Assembly (NCBI RefSeq): GCF_021390475.1
Contig: NZ_JAJUWS010000029.1
Location: 19,355-83,354, forward strand
Direction: 5' to 3'
DNA: 64,000 nt
Source of the DNA: Streptomyces sp. ST2-7A
Lineage (GTDB): Bacteria; Actinomycetota; Actinomycetes; Streptomycetales; Streptomycetaceae
The notes under the pieces were generated by a model. The model did not search any database and was not told the origin of the DNA. It saw nothing but the letters and a program-made list of their open reading frames with translations. Position 1 is the stretch's first letter. Each line of letters begins with the position of its first letter. Positions 41,932-49,648 of the stretch are shown piece after piece. The translations under genes were made by a program, and so were the position numbers.

Positions 41932-41944
41932 TACACTTCGCCCC
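41932..41944 (+). promoter_or_regulatory. Leaderless-type promoter of the methyltransferase (-10 TACACT)
   Basis: TACACT (41932-41937), 7 bases, GTG 41945; no Shine-Dalgarno sequence. Confidence 0.6.
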
Positions 41945-42616
41945 GTGACCGACCTCGGGTTCCTCACCGCCACCCGCGATTCCTACGACGCCCTGGCCGA
42001 CGGCTACACGGAGAGTATGGGGATCGGCTCCGACCTCCTGAAGGAACGACCGATCGAGCGGGCCCTCTGCGCGGCCTTCGCGGAGCTGGTGCGTGCCGGT
42101 GGGGGAGGGCCGATCGCGGACGTGGGGTGCGGGCCGGGCCTGTGGACGAACGAACTGCACCGGCTGGGCGCGGACGTCCTCGGGATCGACCTGTCGCCGG
42201 GCATGGTCGCCTCCGCGCGTCGCACCCACCCGCATCTGCGCTTCGAGGTGGGGTCCATGACCGCCCTGGATCTGCCCGACGGCTCGCTCGGCGGGCTGCT
42301 CGCCGCCCACTCGATCATCCACGTGCCGTGGGAGCACCGTCCCCGGGTCTTCGCCGGGTTCCGCCGGGTGCTCGCGCCCGGCGGAACCCTGATGCTCACC
42401 TTCCAGGTCGGGGACGAACACCTCCACTTCGAGGAGGCGTTCGGCACCCCCGTGGATCTGGACTGGTACCGGCAGCGGCCGGGAGAGGTGACGGAGCTGC
42501 TGCGGGAAGCCGGTTTCGAGATGATCGCCGAAACCGTGCGTCAACCCGTCGGGAGGGAGAAGACCCCGCAGGGTTCCGTACTGGCCCGTGTCCCCCCGTC
42601 CCCGGAAGTTTTTTGA
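41945..42616 (+). CDS. SAM-dependent class I methyltransferase
   Basis: A 223-residue methyltransferase of the UbiE/type-11 group. It opens with the frequent SYDALADGY segment. Motif I is IADVGCGPGLWTNEL (about residues 57-71), then LGIDLSPGMV, and motif IV is in LLAAHSIIHVP, followed by FRRVLAPGGTLMLTFQ. Small-molecule methylation is likely; the substrate is unknown. The GTG start is fixed by the -10 hexamer 7 bases upstream. Stand-alone gene, convergent with the nitroreductase-hemerythrin gene. Confidence 0.9.
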   Translation: MTDLGFLTATRDSYDALADGYTESMGIGSDLLKERPIERALCAAFAELVRAGGGGPIADVGCGPGLWTNELHRLGADVLGIDLSPGMVASARRTHPHLRFEVGSMTALDLPDGSLGGLLAAHSIIHVPWEHRPRVFAGFRRVLAPGGTLMLTFQVGDEHLHFEEAFGTPVDLDWYRQRPGEVTELLREAGFEMIAETVRQPVGREKTPQGSVLARVPPSPEVF

Positions 42617-42713
42617 CCCGCCCCGCCCCGCCCGGCCCCTCCCATGCCTCTCCGCCGACATTCCTCGACGCTCCGGGGCCCCGCCGAAAGGGCGACGGGC
42701 TGTCCTCCGTGAG

Positions 42714-42735
42714 CTCCCCACTCCGGGGTGGGGAG
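42714..42735. terminator. Bidirectional hairpin between convergent genes
   Basis: CTCCCCAC (42714-42721) pairs with GTGGGGAG (42728-42735) around a 6-base loop. Confidence 0.6.
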
Positions 42736-42773
42736 ACCACGTGATCGGTGGGGGGACGGTTCCCGGGGCGGTC

Positions 42774-43718
42774 TCAGGGGGACGGGGCGGAGGGCGGGGC
42801 ATCGGCCGGTGGGAAGGGGATGGTGGCCAGGACGGGGAGGAGGGTGCTCTCCTCGTACTCCAGGTGGGCTGTCAACTCATCGCTTAGCCGATTGAGTTCG
42901 CGACGGAAGTGATCCGGCGCGGCAGTGGTGACATCGTCGAGCAGAGTCACCAGTTCCCCCTGGAGGCGGGCCACCACGCGGTGTTCCTCCCGGAGCCGCT
43001 CGACGGTTCCGCGGAGATGGGGGTGTTGCTCCGCGAGCGCGGGCAACAGGTGGGTGTTCTCGGAGGAGTGGTGGAAGTCCAGCGATTGGCAGAACGCCAG
43101 GCAGTGCTGCCGGATCTGCAGCCCGAGACCCGGAGGTGGTGGGGGAGCGCCGGCCCCCGAGGCCTTCCGTGCGGCGAGATGGGCCTCCACCTCGTGGTGG
43201 GCGTGCCGCAGTTGGGAACGCAACCAGGTGTGGATCTCCAACAACTTGTCCGCGAGGGTGGTGCCGCTGTCGTCCACGGCCCGAACCCCGTCCCCCTCCT
43301 CGGGGACGGGTTCCGATCGTTCCAGCGCCACGACGGGGAGGACCCGGGTGGTGTGGTCCCGGTACTCGGCATAGCCGGGAGCGACCCGGAGCACCTCCTC
43401 GAACAATCGGTCCCGTTCCCCGCCCTCGGCGGGGACGGCGATCGCGCCGAACGACTCCGTCCCGACCTCCACCCGGACCATCGGGTGGGCGAGCAGGTTG
43501 TGGTACCAGGCGGGATGCCGGGGGGCGCCGGCGGCGGATGCGACGACCAGCAGTTTCTTCCCGTACCGGACGTATCCGAGCGGGACGGTGTGTTCCCGAC
43601 CCGATCTCGCTCCGGTCGTGGTCATCAGCAGGAGGTCGCCCCCCTCGAAGGGGCCACCGACCTTTCCGCCGTTGGCACGGAACTCCTCGATGATCTCCTG
43701 GTTGAAGGATGGGGGCAT
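42774..43718 (-). CDS. Deazaflavin-dependent nitroreductase fused to hemerythrin domain
   Basis: A 314-residue two-domain protein. Residues ~5-135 form a DDN-type (DUF385) split-barrel of F420-dependent nitro/quinone reductases, with GKVGGPFEGGDLLLMTTTGARSG and HPAWYHNLLAHP. After a linker, residues ~155-300 form a hemerythrin HHE-type four-helix bundle. Its likely di-iron ligands are His163, His217, Glu220 or His223, His246, His285 and Glu289 (HLEYEESTLLPVL). A Pro/Gly-rich insert splits the first two helices. This joins F420H2 chemistry to an oxygen- or NO-sensing iron site. ATG 43718 is chosen from the domain start; no strong Shine-Dalgarno is seen. Confidence 0.85.
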   Translation of the reverse strand: MPPSFNQEIIEEFRANGGKVGGPFEGGDLLLMTTTGARSGREHTVPLGYVRYGKKLLVVASAAGAPRHPAWYHNLLAHPMVRVEVGTESFGAIAVPAEGGERDRLFEEVLRVAPGYAEYRDHTTRVLPVVALERSEPVPEEGDGVRAVDDSGTTLADKLLEIHTWLRSQLRHAHHEVEAHLAARKASGAGAPPPPPGLGLQIRQHCLAFCQSLDFHHSSENTHLLPALAEQHPHLRGTVERLREEHRVVARLQGELVTLLDDVTTAAPDHFRRELNRLSDELTAHLEYEESTLLPVLATIPFPPADAPPSAPSP

Positions 43719-44008
43719 GGGGTGTCGTGACTCCCGGGGAAGGGGCCCACCTCGGGGCGGGCGGAGGAAGGACAGGGAAGACGGGGAGGAGGGCAAAGGG
43801 GCCACGCGACGTTTCGGGAGGACGCGGCGGGACCCCCGGGTTCGGAGCCGAGAAGGCGGAACCGGGCGGTCGGAGGATCACCCGGCTCTCCCGCGCGGGG
43901 CGCGGGTGCGCGACAGGGCGCCGAAGGGGTTACGAATGGTGGTCGGAGCGTCCCGGTGGGGACGCGGACCCTCCCGCCGGCGGGTGAATGGCGCGGCGGG
44001 GGAACGGA

Positions 44009-44038
44009 TCAGACGAGCGGCGGCGAGGATGACCTCAT
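44009..44038 (-). CDS. Possible 9-residue leader peptide
   Basis: ATG with AAGGAG 7 bases upstream and a promoter-like TTGACA-18-TTCGAT about 85-110 bases further upstream. The frame MRSSSPPLV stops after nine residues. It precedes the nitroreductase-hemerythrin gene by about 290 bases. Evidence is only the spacing of signals, so this may be chance. Confidence 0.2.
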   Translation of the reverse strand: MRSSSPPLV

Positions 44039-44408
44039 GGCAGCGCTCCTTCCGGACGGGTGGCACCCACCTGTCGACCGGCCCACTGCTTTTTGGCCGA
44101 CGGCGCGTGGCACCCGGCCATCGAACCAACCCGACGAAGACGGTGTCAACACCTCTCGTGCCGGCCGACATCGGCCGGCGCCCGTCCGGGTGTGCCCGCT
44201 GCCGGGAAGGGCGGTCGGCCGGCGGCATCCCCGGAGCGGGGGCTTCTGCCGTCGGGGTGACGTGCGGGGCGGCTGTCGCCGTTTCATCCGCGCCACGGAC
44301 CGAGTCACCACCTCCGTACCCGGGAGCGGACGACATCCGGTACGTGACCCCGCCGACGAGGGGCACCGACGCGGGCGCACCGGCACCGGTGGGTGAGCAC
44401 GTGCGCGA

Positions 44409-44435
44409 CCCCGCCGGCGGGACGTGCCGGCGGGG
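44409..44435 (-). terminator. Terminator after the protease gene
   Basis: CCCCGCCGGC (44409-44418) and GCCGGCGGGG (44426-44435) form a perfect 10-bp stem with a 7-base loop, downstream of the minus-strand stop at 44481. Confidence 0.7.
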
Positions 44436-44480
44436 CCGCGGAGTGGAAGGGGCGGGATGAGTGGTTCGGGAATCAGACGA

Positions 44481-45401
44481 TCACGGCAGGCTGATGCCGT
44501 GGTTGCCCAGCGCCCGGGTGACGGGCTCGTAGAAGGTGGTGCCGCCGAAGGTGCAGTTGCCGGACCCACCGGAGGTCAGGCCGACGGCGGAGCTGCCGGA
44601 CCACAGCGGACCGCCGCTGTCACCGGGCTCGGCGCAGACGTTGGTGCGGATCATGCCGTAGACGATGTCGCCGCCGCCGTAGTTCACGGTGAAGTTCAGC
44701 CCCGTGACCGAGCCGGAGCGGCAACCGGTGGTGCTGCCCGACCGGGTGACGGGCATACCGACGTAGGCGTTGGCGGTACCGGTGATGTTGACGATCGAAC
44801 TGTTGCAGATGACCTGGCTCGGATTGGCGGAGGAACCGCCGCTGACCGAGATGTACCCGTAGTCGGCGCCCGGGAAGTTCGAGTAGGCGGTGGGGCCGAG
44901 GTAGGTGGTCAGGGACGGGTTGCTGTACCAGCCGGGGTAGCCGTTGGTGCAGTGCCCGGCGGTCAGGGCGTAGGCGCCGCCCTGGACGTTGAAGCCGAGG
45001 GAACACCGCCACCCGGCGCTGGCGTAGATGGCCTGGCCGCCACGCAGCAGCGGGGAGAAGGTGCCCGGCACCTCCTCGATCTCCAGGGCCCCGGCGTTGG
45101 CGCCGGCGCTCCGCATGATCTGTCGCAGTTCCTTCTCGGTGACGCTCTGGTCGACCAGCACCGTGACGGTTCCGGTCTCCTCGTCCACCGACCAGGCGGT
45201 GCCGCCGACATCGGTGGTCTCCACGGCCTCGGCTGCGGCGTGGAGTTGGTCGGTGGTGAACTCCTGCGTGGTCGCGGCGGCGGAGCCCGGCAGGGTCAGG
45301 GCCAGAGCCGCGGCGAGGCCGGCGGAGATCGCCAGTACACGGCCGAGCCCCCTGGTGCGGCGGTCGCCCGTGGTGCCCTTGGTGGTGCGCTTGATTCTCA
45401 C
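44481..45401 (-). CDS. Streptogrisin-like secreted serine protease (S1 family)
   Basis: A 306-residue preproprotease. A signal peptide (about 43 residues, basic start, hydrophobic core, PGSAAATT) precedes a propeptide of about 75 residues with the inhibitor segment VTVLVDQSVTEKELRQI. The mature enzyme begins near residue 121 (GGQAIYASAGWRC). The catalytic triad is His150 in LTAGHC, Asp180 in GADYGYI and Ser262 in GDSGGPLW; cysteine pairs such as Cys133/Cys151 are as in streptogrisins A and B. AGGAGG four bases before the GTG start is a strong ribosome-binding site. Expected to be extracellular and growth-phase controlled. Confidence 0.95.
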   Translation of the reverse strand: MRIKRTTKGTTGDRRTRGLGRVLAISAGLAAALALTLPGSAAATTQEFTTDQLHAAAEAVETTDVGGTAWSVDEETGTVTVLVDQSVTEKELRQIMRSAGANAGALEIEEVPGTFSPLLRGGQAIYASAGWRCSLGFNVQGGAYALTAGHCTNGYPGWYSNPSLTTYLGPTAYSNFPGADYGYISVSGGSSANPSQVICNSSIVNITGTANAYVGMPVTRSGSTTGCRSGSVTGLNFTVNYGGGDIVYGMIRTNVCAEPGDSGGPLWSGSSAVGLTSGGSGNCTFGGTTFYEPVTRALGNHGISLP

Positions 45402-46140
45402 ACGTCCTCCTGTGGGGGGGAATGAGCGGATCGCACTCGTGAGCAGCGAATCAGTGAAGGCTTCCGATGATCTTTCGCCTCGGAAATCCATCACGATGTG
45501 CGAGTATTCAGGTGGCTCCGATGGGTCACAAGGGTGACTCTCGGCCGGTTGTCGGTGGAACGGGAAAAGTCGTGACGGACCGGTGTGACGCGGGGGATTT
45601 CCGTGTGGAAGATCGAATGTCCTCGTCCGTCGACCCCGGGAGGCGCGGGGGGACGCTGGGCCCGGTGGCTCCGCCGGAGGTGTGCCCGGGCCGCCCGCGC
45701 CGGGGTGACCGCGAGCTCCCCGGAAGGGTTCTTCGGTGGCTACCGTTCCCGTGACGATTGCGGAGAAGGCAGGTTCCACCTGCGCGAATGTTCGGTTTCC
45801 GCCCCGGGGAGGGGCGAGGGGAGGGCCCTCGATCCCGCCCCCGGTGCCCGGGGGACGCCGAGGGGGGATCGGAGGACCGGTCGTCTCCGGCGACGGGCGC
45901 TTGTTCCCGGGATGTCGCCGGTGTGGCCGGGAGTGCGACGGTGCCGGGGGAACCCCCCGGCCATCCGCCCGGGGCACACCCGCCACTCATGGGCCGGGGT
46001 GGCTCATACGCGTAGTCAATCGAAATGTTCGACGGGTGAAATCAAGATAATTCCGGCCCAACCTCCCCTCGGCGTGCTCCGAATTTCCAGTGGGGCGCGA
46101 AATGATTTCCCCGACCGGGGAACCGCATCCGTTCCATCCG
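45402..46140. other. Long intergenic region upstream of the protease
   Basis: 739 bases without a convincing gene. It must contain the protease promoter (minus strand, right of 45401), but no clear boxes are visible. A dyad GCAGGT-TCC-ACCTGC lies at 45769-45783. The stretch 46010-46110 is AT-rich for this genome, and TTCCCC-GACC-GGGGAA (46107-46122) may be a weak terminator for the WGR gene. Confidence 0.4.
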
Positions 46141-47589
46141 TCACAGCAGGCGACGGATGTCACCGCGCACCCGGTAGAAGCCCCCCGGCGCGCCGTGCAC
46201 GGCTTCCACGACGAAGCGGGCCCCGGGTTCGCGTATCCGACGGGGGAACTGCACGAACCAGCCGGGCTCGTAGCCCTCGGAGAGCACCCGCACCCGGGTG
46301 CGGTCGCCGTCCCGGAAGCACTCCACCACCACGCCGTCCGCGGGTTCGGAAACGGCGGTCAACTCCTGCGCGGCGAGGGCGGGTCGACGGGTCGGGAGCG
46401 CGGCGGCGACCTTGACGTCCATCGGGGTCGGGATGGTCCCGCGCTCCGCCGCGGCGATCGCCTCCGGGCTCGCGTCGACGCAGGCCATGCTGCCGTCCGT
46501 GGTCACCAGGTACAGCCGTTCGCGGTGGTACTGCATGGAGAGCGCCGAGCCGCAGCCGGTGCCCAGCTTCCACAGACGGGTGCCGTCGGCGGCGAAGCAG
46601 TAGACGGAGGAGGCGGAGTCACCGGCGAAGACGTGCTCGCCGTCCGGGGAGGTGGCACAGGAGTACACCGAGGCGTCACAGCGGTACTCGGCGAGCCGGC
46701 GGCCGTTCGACTTCGCCAGCCGCGCCACGGTGCGGGAGGAGGTGCCCGCGTACACGGCGTCGTTCTCCTGCCACCCGAAGAGCACCGACCCCCGGGTGGG
46801 GGTGTGCCAACGTTGGCCGGAGCCGTCGGTTTCCCAGGCGGTGACCCCCGCGCCGTGACCGTGGTAGATGGCTTCCGCGTCCCGACGCACCATCCAGCCG
46901 CTGCTCCCCTCACCGCGTCGGGACCACTGGAACTCGTCCTCGTGGTCGATGACGGTCAGGCCGCCGTCGCGATCCGAGACGTTGAGCACGCCCTCGTGGA
47001 TGTCGAGCCAGAAGATGTCCACGTCCGGTGCGACGGTCCAGGCCGCGAACGGCAGCTTGCCCGAGAGGTCGTAGACCGAACCGTCGTCGCATCCGGCGTA
47101 GATCCAGAAGTCGTCCGCGACCAGGCACTTGACGCCGTCCGGAAGTCGGTACCGGGCCGTCACCGAGCCGTCGTGGTCCAGGGCGTGCACGTCGCCGGCC
47201 TGATTGCCCACCCAGCACCGCTCGTCGTCCACGTGGATGCCGAAGGCCGCGGAGCCGGTGCGGAACCGCCACAGCACCGGGGCGCCGGAACGGGCGGTGG
47301 AGGGGGCCGAGGTGGTGGCCCGTCGGGTGACGGGTCGGGGCGCCCGACCGCCCGGGGTCGCGGGGGCGTAGCCCTTGCGCTCCTTCTCGGCGACCTTCCG
47401 CGCGGCGGCGGCGCGGGCCTTCTCGGGCGAGGCGAAGGTGGTGGTCTTGAGCTGCCCCCCGGTGCCGATCCGACCGTAACGCACCGAGACGTCGAGGCCG
47501 GTGACGACGACCTCGTAGAACTTGTGCGCTCCTTCACCGTCCTCGGACAATTCGAGGTAGGTGGTGACCGACGTGTCGGACGCGGACAT
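46141..47589 (-). CDS. WGR-domain protein with beta-propeller
   Basis: A 482-residue protein. The N-terminal WGR domain (about residues 7-80, TYLELSEDGEGAHKFYEVVV and VRYGRIGTGGQLKT) has the family core YGRIG; WGR domains bind nucleic acid or PARP-type partners. A basic Ala/Lys/Arg linker follows, and then a six- or seven-bladed PQQ/WD-like propeller (repeats such as VHALDHDGSVTARYRLPDG and VYCFAADGTRLWKLGTG). A final segment binds the two (GWFVQFPRRIREPGARF). GGAGGGAG lies 8 bases before the ATG. Cytoplasmic, no signal peptide. Role unknown; it is divergent from the lone PemK toxin gene, 139 bases away. Confidence 0.88.
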   Translation of the reverse strand: MSASDTSVTTYLELSEDGEGAHKFYEVVVTGLDVSVRYGRIGTGGQLKTTTFASPEKARAAAARKVAEKERKGYAPATPGGRAPRPVTRRATTSAPSTARSGAPVLWRFRTGSAAFGIHVDDERCWVGNQAGDVHALDHDGSVTARYRLPDGVKCLVADDFWIYAGCDDGSVYDLSGKLPFAAWTVAPDVDIFWLDIHEGVLNVSDRDGGLTVIDHEDEFQWSRRGEGSSGWMVRRDAEAIYHGHGAGVTAWETDGSGQRWHTPTRGSVLFGWQENDAVYAGTSSRTVARLAKSNGRRLAEYRCDASVYSCATSPDGEHVFAGDSASSVYCFAADGTRLWKLGTGCGSALSMQYHRERLYLVTTDGSMACVDASPEAIAAAERGTIPTPMDVKVAAALPTRRPALAAQELTAVSEPADGVVVECFRDGDRTRVRVLSEGYEPGWFVQFPRRIREPGARFVVEAVHGAPGGFYRVRGDIRRLL

Positions 47590-47728
47590 GGTGGTGCTCC
47601 CTCCCCGGGCCGGCCGCCCGGCCGGTTCCCGATGATCGGAAACGTAGAGGGGGCCACTGACAACGGCCGTCCCCAACGGCCCCCCACAACCCCGGAGGAG
47701 CCCGGGCGGGCGGGGTTGCGGTGGCCCG

Positions 47729-48271
47729 GTGACATCACCGATCGACACCCCGGGTCCCTCCGGCCCGACCGGCGCGCGGCGCCCCGTCCCCGGTCCGCCC
47801 CCGACCCGGCCCGTACCCACCGGTGGGCCGGCCGCGCCCACCGGTCCGATGCCCGGCCGGGACGGCCCGGGCGCCACCGCCCCGGTGGATCCCCGCTCGG
47901 TGCGGGTGGTGCGCTGTGCCCGGGCACCGGACCCCGACGGCGAACCGGATTTCGGCGAGGTCGTGTGGACCCGGGTGCCCTACGAGGAGATGGACGGGCG
48001 CGGGAAGGACCGGCCGGTGCTGGTGGTGGCACGGGCCGAGGGCGACTGGCTGCTCGCGGTTCAGCTGACCAGCCGACGGAGGGACGACGACCACGAGTGG
48101 GTGGCACTGGGAAGCGGCCCGTGGGATCGGGACGGTCGGGAGTCCCGGGTGAACCTGGACCGTCTGTTGCGCGTCCACCCGGCCGGGACCCGCCGCGAGG
48201 CGTGCGCGTTGGACGCGGCGCGTTACCGGATGGTCGTCCATCGACTTCAACAGCGGTACGGCCGGCGCTGA
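47729..48271 (+). CDS. PemK/MazF-family toxin-like protein without antitoxin
   Basis: A 180-residue protein. The first ~55 residues are Pro/Gly/Thr-rich and disordered. The C-terminal part (about residues 57-178) matches the PemK/MazF endoribonuclease fold: DFGEVVWTRVPYEEMDGRGKDRPVLVV with the RP-V-L-V-V strand, then LLAVQLTSR and a helical end. MazF enzymes cut mRNA or tRNA. No small antitoxin frame is found beside it (next genes are the divergent WGR gene and, 540 bases on, MHYT), so it may be a single, domesticated family member, as seen in other Streptomyces. Start GTG 47729 is uncertain; the domain could begin later. Confidence 0.8.
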   Translation: MTSPIDTPGPSGPTGARRPVPGPPPTRPVPTGGPAAPTGPMPGRDGPGATAPVDPRSVRVVRCARAPDPDGEPDFGEVVWTRVPYEEMDGRGKDRPVLVVARAEGDWLLAVQLTSRRRDDDHEWVALGSGPWDRDGRESRVNLDRLLRVHPAGTRREACALDAARYRMVVHRLQQRYGRR

Positions 48272-48301
48272 CCCCGTCACGGGCGGCACCGCCGTCCCGG
48301 C

Positions 48302-48348
48302 CCATCGCGTGTGGTTCCGCCGTGAGGGGACGGGACCACGCGCGATGG
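48302..48348 (+). terminator. Terminator after the PemK gene
   Basis: The 14-base arms 48302-48315 and 48335-48348 pair fully in RNA with one G-U; the loop has 19 bases. Confidence 0.65.
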
Positions 48349-48545
48349 CGTTCCCGCCCGGTCGGCTTCGGGTCGACCCGGTTCGAGTCCCGCCGGGTGC
48401 CGGGAGGTTCGCAGGTTTTCAGCCGGCACATGCCGGAGGCATGAGCGGGGGCAGGTATGTCACCCGTCGTGGAGGTGGCGTACACCAACCCGAATCACGC
48501 CGGAAGATCGTCACAAAATGGCAAGATTGCCCATTTGATCCCAGT

Positions 48546-48560
48546 GAAACGTAACGTTTC
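48546..48560. promoter_or_regulatory. Palindromic operator candidate GAAACGTAACGTTTC
   Basis: A perfect 7-bp inverted repeat around one base lies in an AT-rich island 253 bases before the MHYT gene. Typical size for a dimeric regulator; the protein is unknown. Confidence 0.45.
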
Positions 48561-48813
48561 GATCGCTCCTCTGTGAATAACCGATGTGTTCAGGCCATTC
48601 CGGACCTAGCATCGGGTCGGCCGAAACTCGTCGCTTCCGCCCCGGGTGTGACAGCTCCTCGACGACACCGCGCCGCACCACCACCCCGAGCCCCGGGATC
48701 GGTGTGCCGTCGTGCGGTCGAATCCCGTCACCCCACCGCGACGCTCCGACGCCACCGCACCGTTCGCGCACCGCCAGTGCATCGCTCGCCCACACAGCAA
48801 GGGGGGACCCGTC

Positions 48814-49629
48814 GTGTACATCACCGCAGGGGTTCCGGTAGACGGATTCACCTACGGGCTCATCACACCCGTGCTCGGTTTTCTCATGGCCATGCTGGGC
48901 AGCGCGCTCGGCCTGCGTTGCACGGTCCGCGGTCTGACCGCCGTCGGTCGCCGTCGGTCCGGCTGGCTCGCCCTCGGGGCGGTGGCCATCGGCACCGGCA
49001 TCTTCGTCATGCACTTCATCGGGATGATGGGCTTCACCAGCCCCGCCCTCCCGATCAGTTACGACGCGACCATCAGCTACGCCGGCCTGGCGGTCGCCAT
49101 CCTCGTGGTCGGCCTGGGCGTCTTCCTGGTCGGGCACCACCACACCTCCGTCCCGGCCCTGCTCGCCGGCGGCGTGATCACCGGCCTGGGCGTCGCGGGG
49201 ATGCACTACCTCGGCATGGCCGGCATGAGGATGGACGGGAGTCTCGGCTACGACCCCCTGATCGTCGTGCTCTCCATCGCCGTCGCGGTGGTGGCCGCCA
49301 CCGCCGCCCTGTGGTTCGCGGTGGCCGCCCGTTCCCTGGGCGCCGCCATCGGGGCCAGCGTGATCATGGCCATCGCGGTGAACGGTATGCACTACCTCGG
49401 CATGCAGGCGCTGACCCTGCACGCCCACGCCGAGGTGGTCGGTCTGGGAGGGCGTGCACCCCTCGAGACGCTGATGCCCATCCTCATCGGGCCCATCGTG
49501 CTCCTGCTCTTCGTCGGGCTCGTCGTCGGTCTGGACCCGATGACCGCCGACGAACTGAACACCCGCTCCGAGCGCCTCGGCACCCCAGGGCGTCCCCCCG
49601 CCCGTCTGCCCCAGCCGCAGCGGGGCTGA
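48814..49629 (+). CDS. MHYT-domain integral membrane sensor
   Basis: A 271-residue membrane protein with seven predicted helices. It has three MHYT-family motifs at membrane edges: MHFIGMMGF, MHYLGMAGM and MHYLGMQAL. MHYT domains are thought to bind copper and sense a diatomic gas such as O2, CO or NO. Here there is no attached GGDEF, EAL or kinase domain, so any output would need a partner; the C-terminus is a short Pro/Arg/Gln-rich tail. The GTG at 48814 follows AAGGGGGGA. The upstream dyads suggest tight control. Confidence 0.88.
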   Translation: MYITAGVPVDGFTYGLITPVLGFLMAMLGSALGLRCTVRGLTAVGRRRSGWLALGAVAIGTGIFVMHFIGMMGFTSPALPISYDATISYAGLAVAILVVGLGVFLVGHHHTSVPALLAGGVITGLGVAGMHYLGMAGMRMDGSLGYDPLIVVLSIAVAVVAATAALWFAVAARSLGAAIGASVIMAIAVNGMHYLGMQALTLHAHAEVVGLGGRAPLETLMPILIGPIVLLLFVGLVVGLDPMTADELNTRSERLGTPGRPPARLPQPQRG

Positions 49630-49635
49630 CGGCGG

Positions 49636-49648
49636 TAACCTCGGGGAC
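49636..49648 (+). promoter_or_regulatory. Leaderless-type promoter of the PIG-L gene (-10 TAACCT)
   Basis: TAACCT (49636-49641), 7 bases, ATG 49649; the promoter begins 7 bases after the MHYT stop. Confidence 0.6.

Larger units (their letters stand above)
43719..44480. other. Long intergenic region with one short leader-like ORF
   Basis: 762 bases without a convincing long gene; all open frames lack domains and good starts. On the minus strand there is TTGACA (44149-44144), 18 bases, TTCGAT (44125-44120), and then AAGGAG seven bases before an ATG at 44038 that opens a 9-codon frame ending at 44009. This may be a leader peptide or small RNA upstream of the nitroreductase-hemerythrin gene. The terminator of the protease gene lies at 44409-44435. 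Confidence 0.4.
48272..48813. other. Regulatory region before the MHYT gene
   Basis: 542 bases without a convincing gene. After the PemK terminator there is CCGGCA-CA-TGCCGG (48423-48436). Then an AT-rich island (about 48500-48620) carries GGCAA-GA-TTGCC (48520-48531) and GAAACGT-A-ACGTTTC (48546-48560), both perfect dyads. TAGCAT at 48607-48612 may be a -10. This arrangement looks like a controlled promoter for the MHYT protein. Confidence 0.5.

Noticed and set aside
45585..46415. Plus-strand frame of 276 codons between the protease and WGR genes
   Set aside because: No ribosome-binding site, mixed third-position base use, no domain, and it overlaps the WGR gene.
47729..48271. Complete toxin-antitoxin module
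   Set aside because: No small antitoxin frame with proper start lies within 150 bases on either side of the PemK-like gene.
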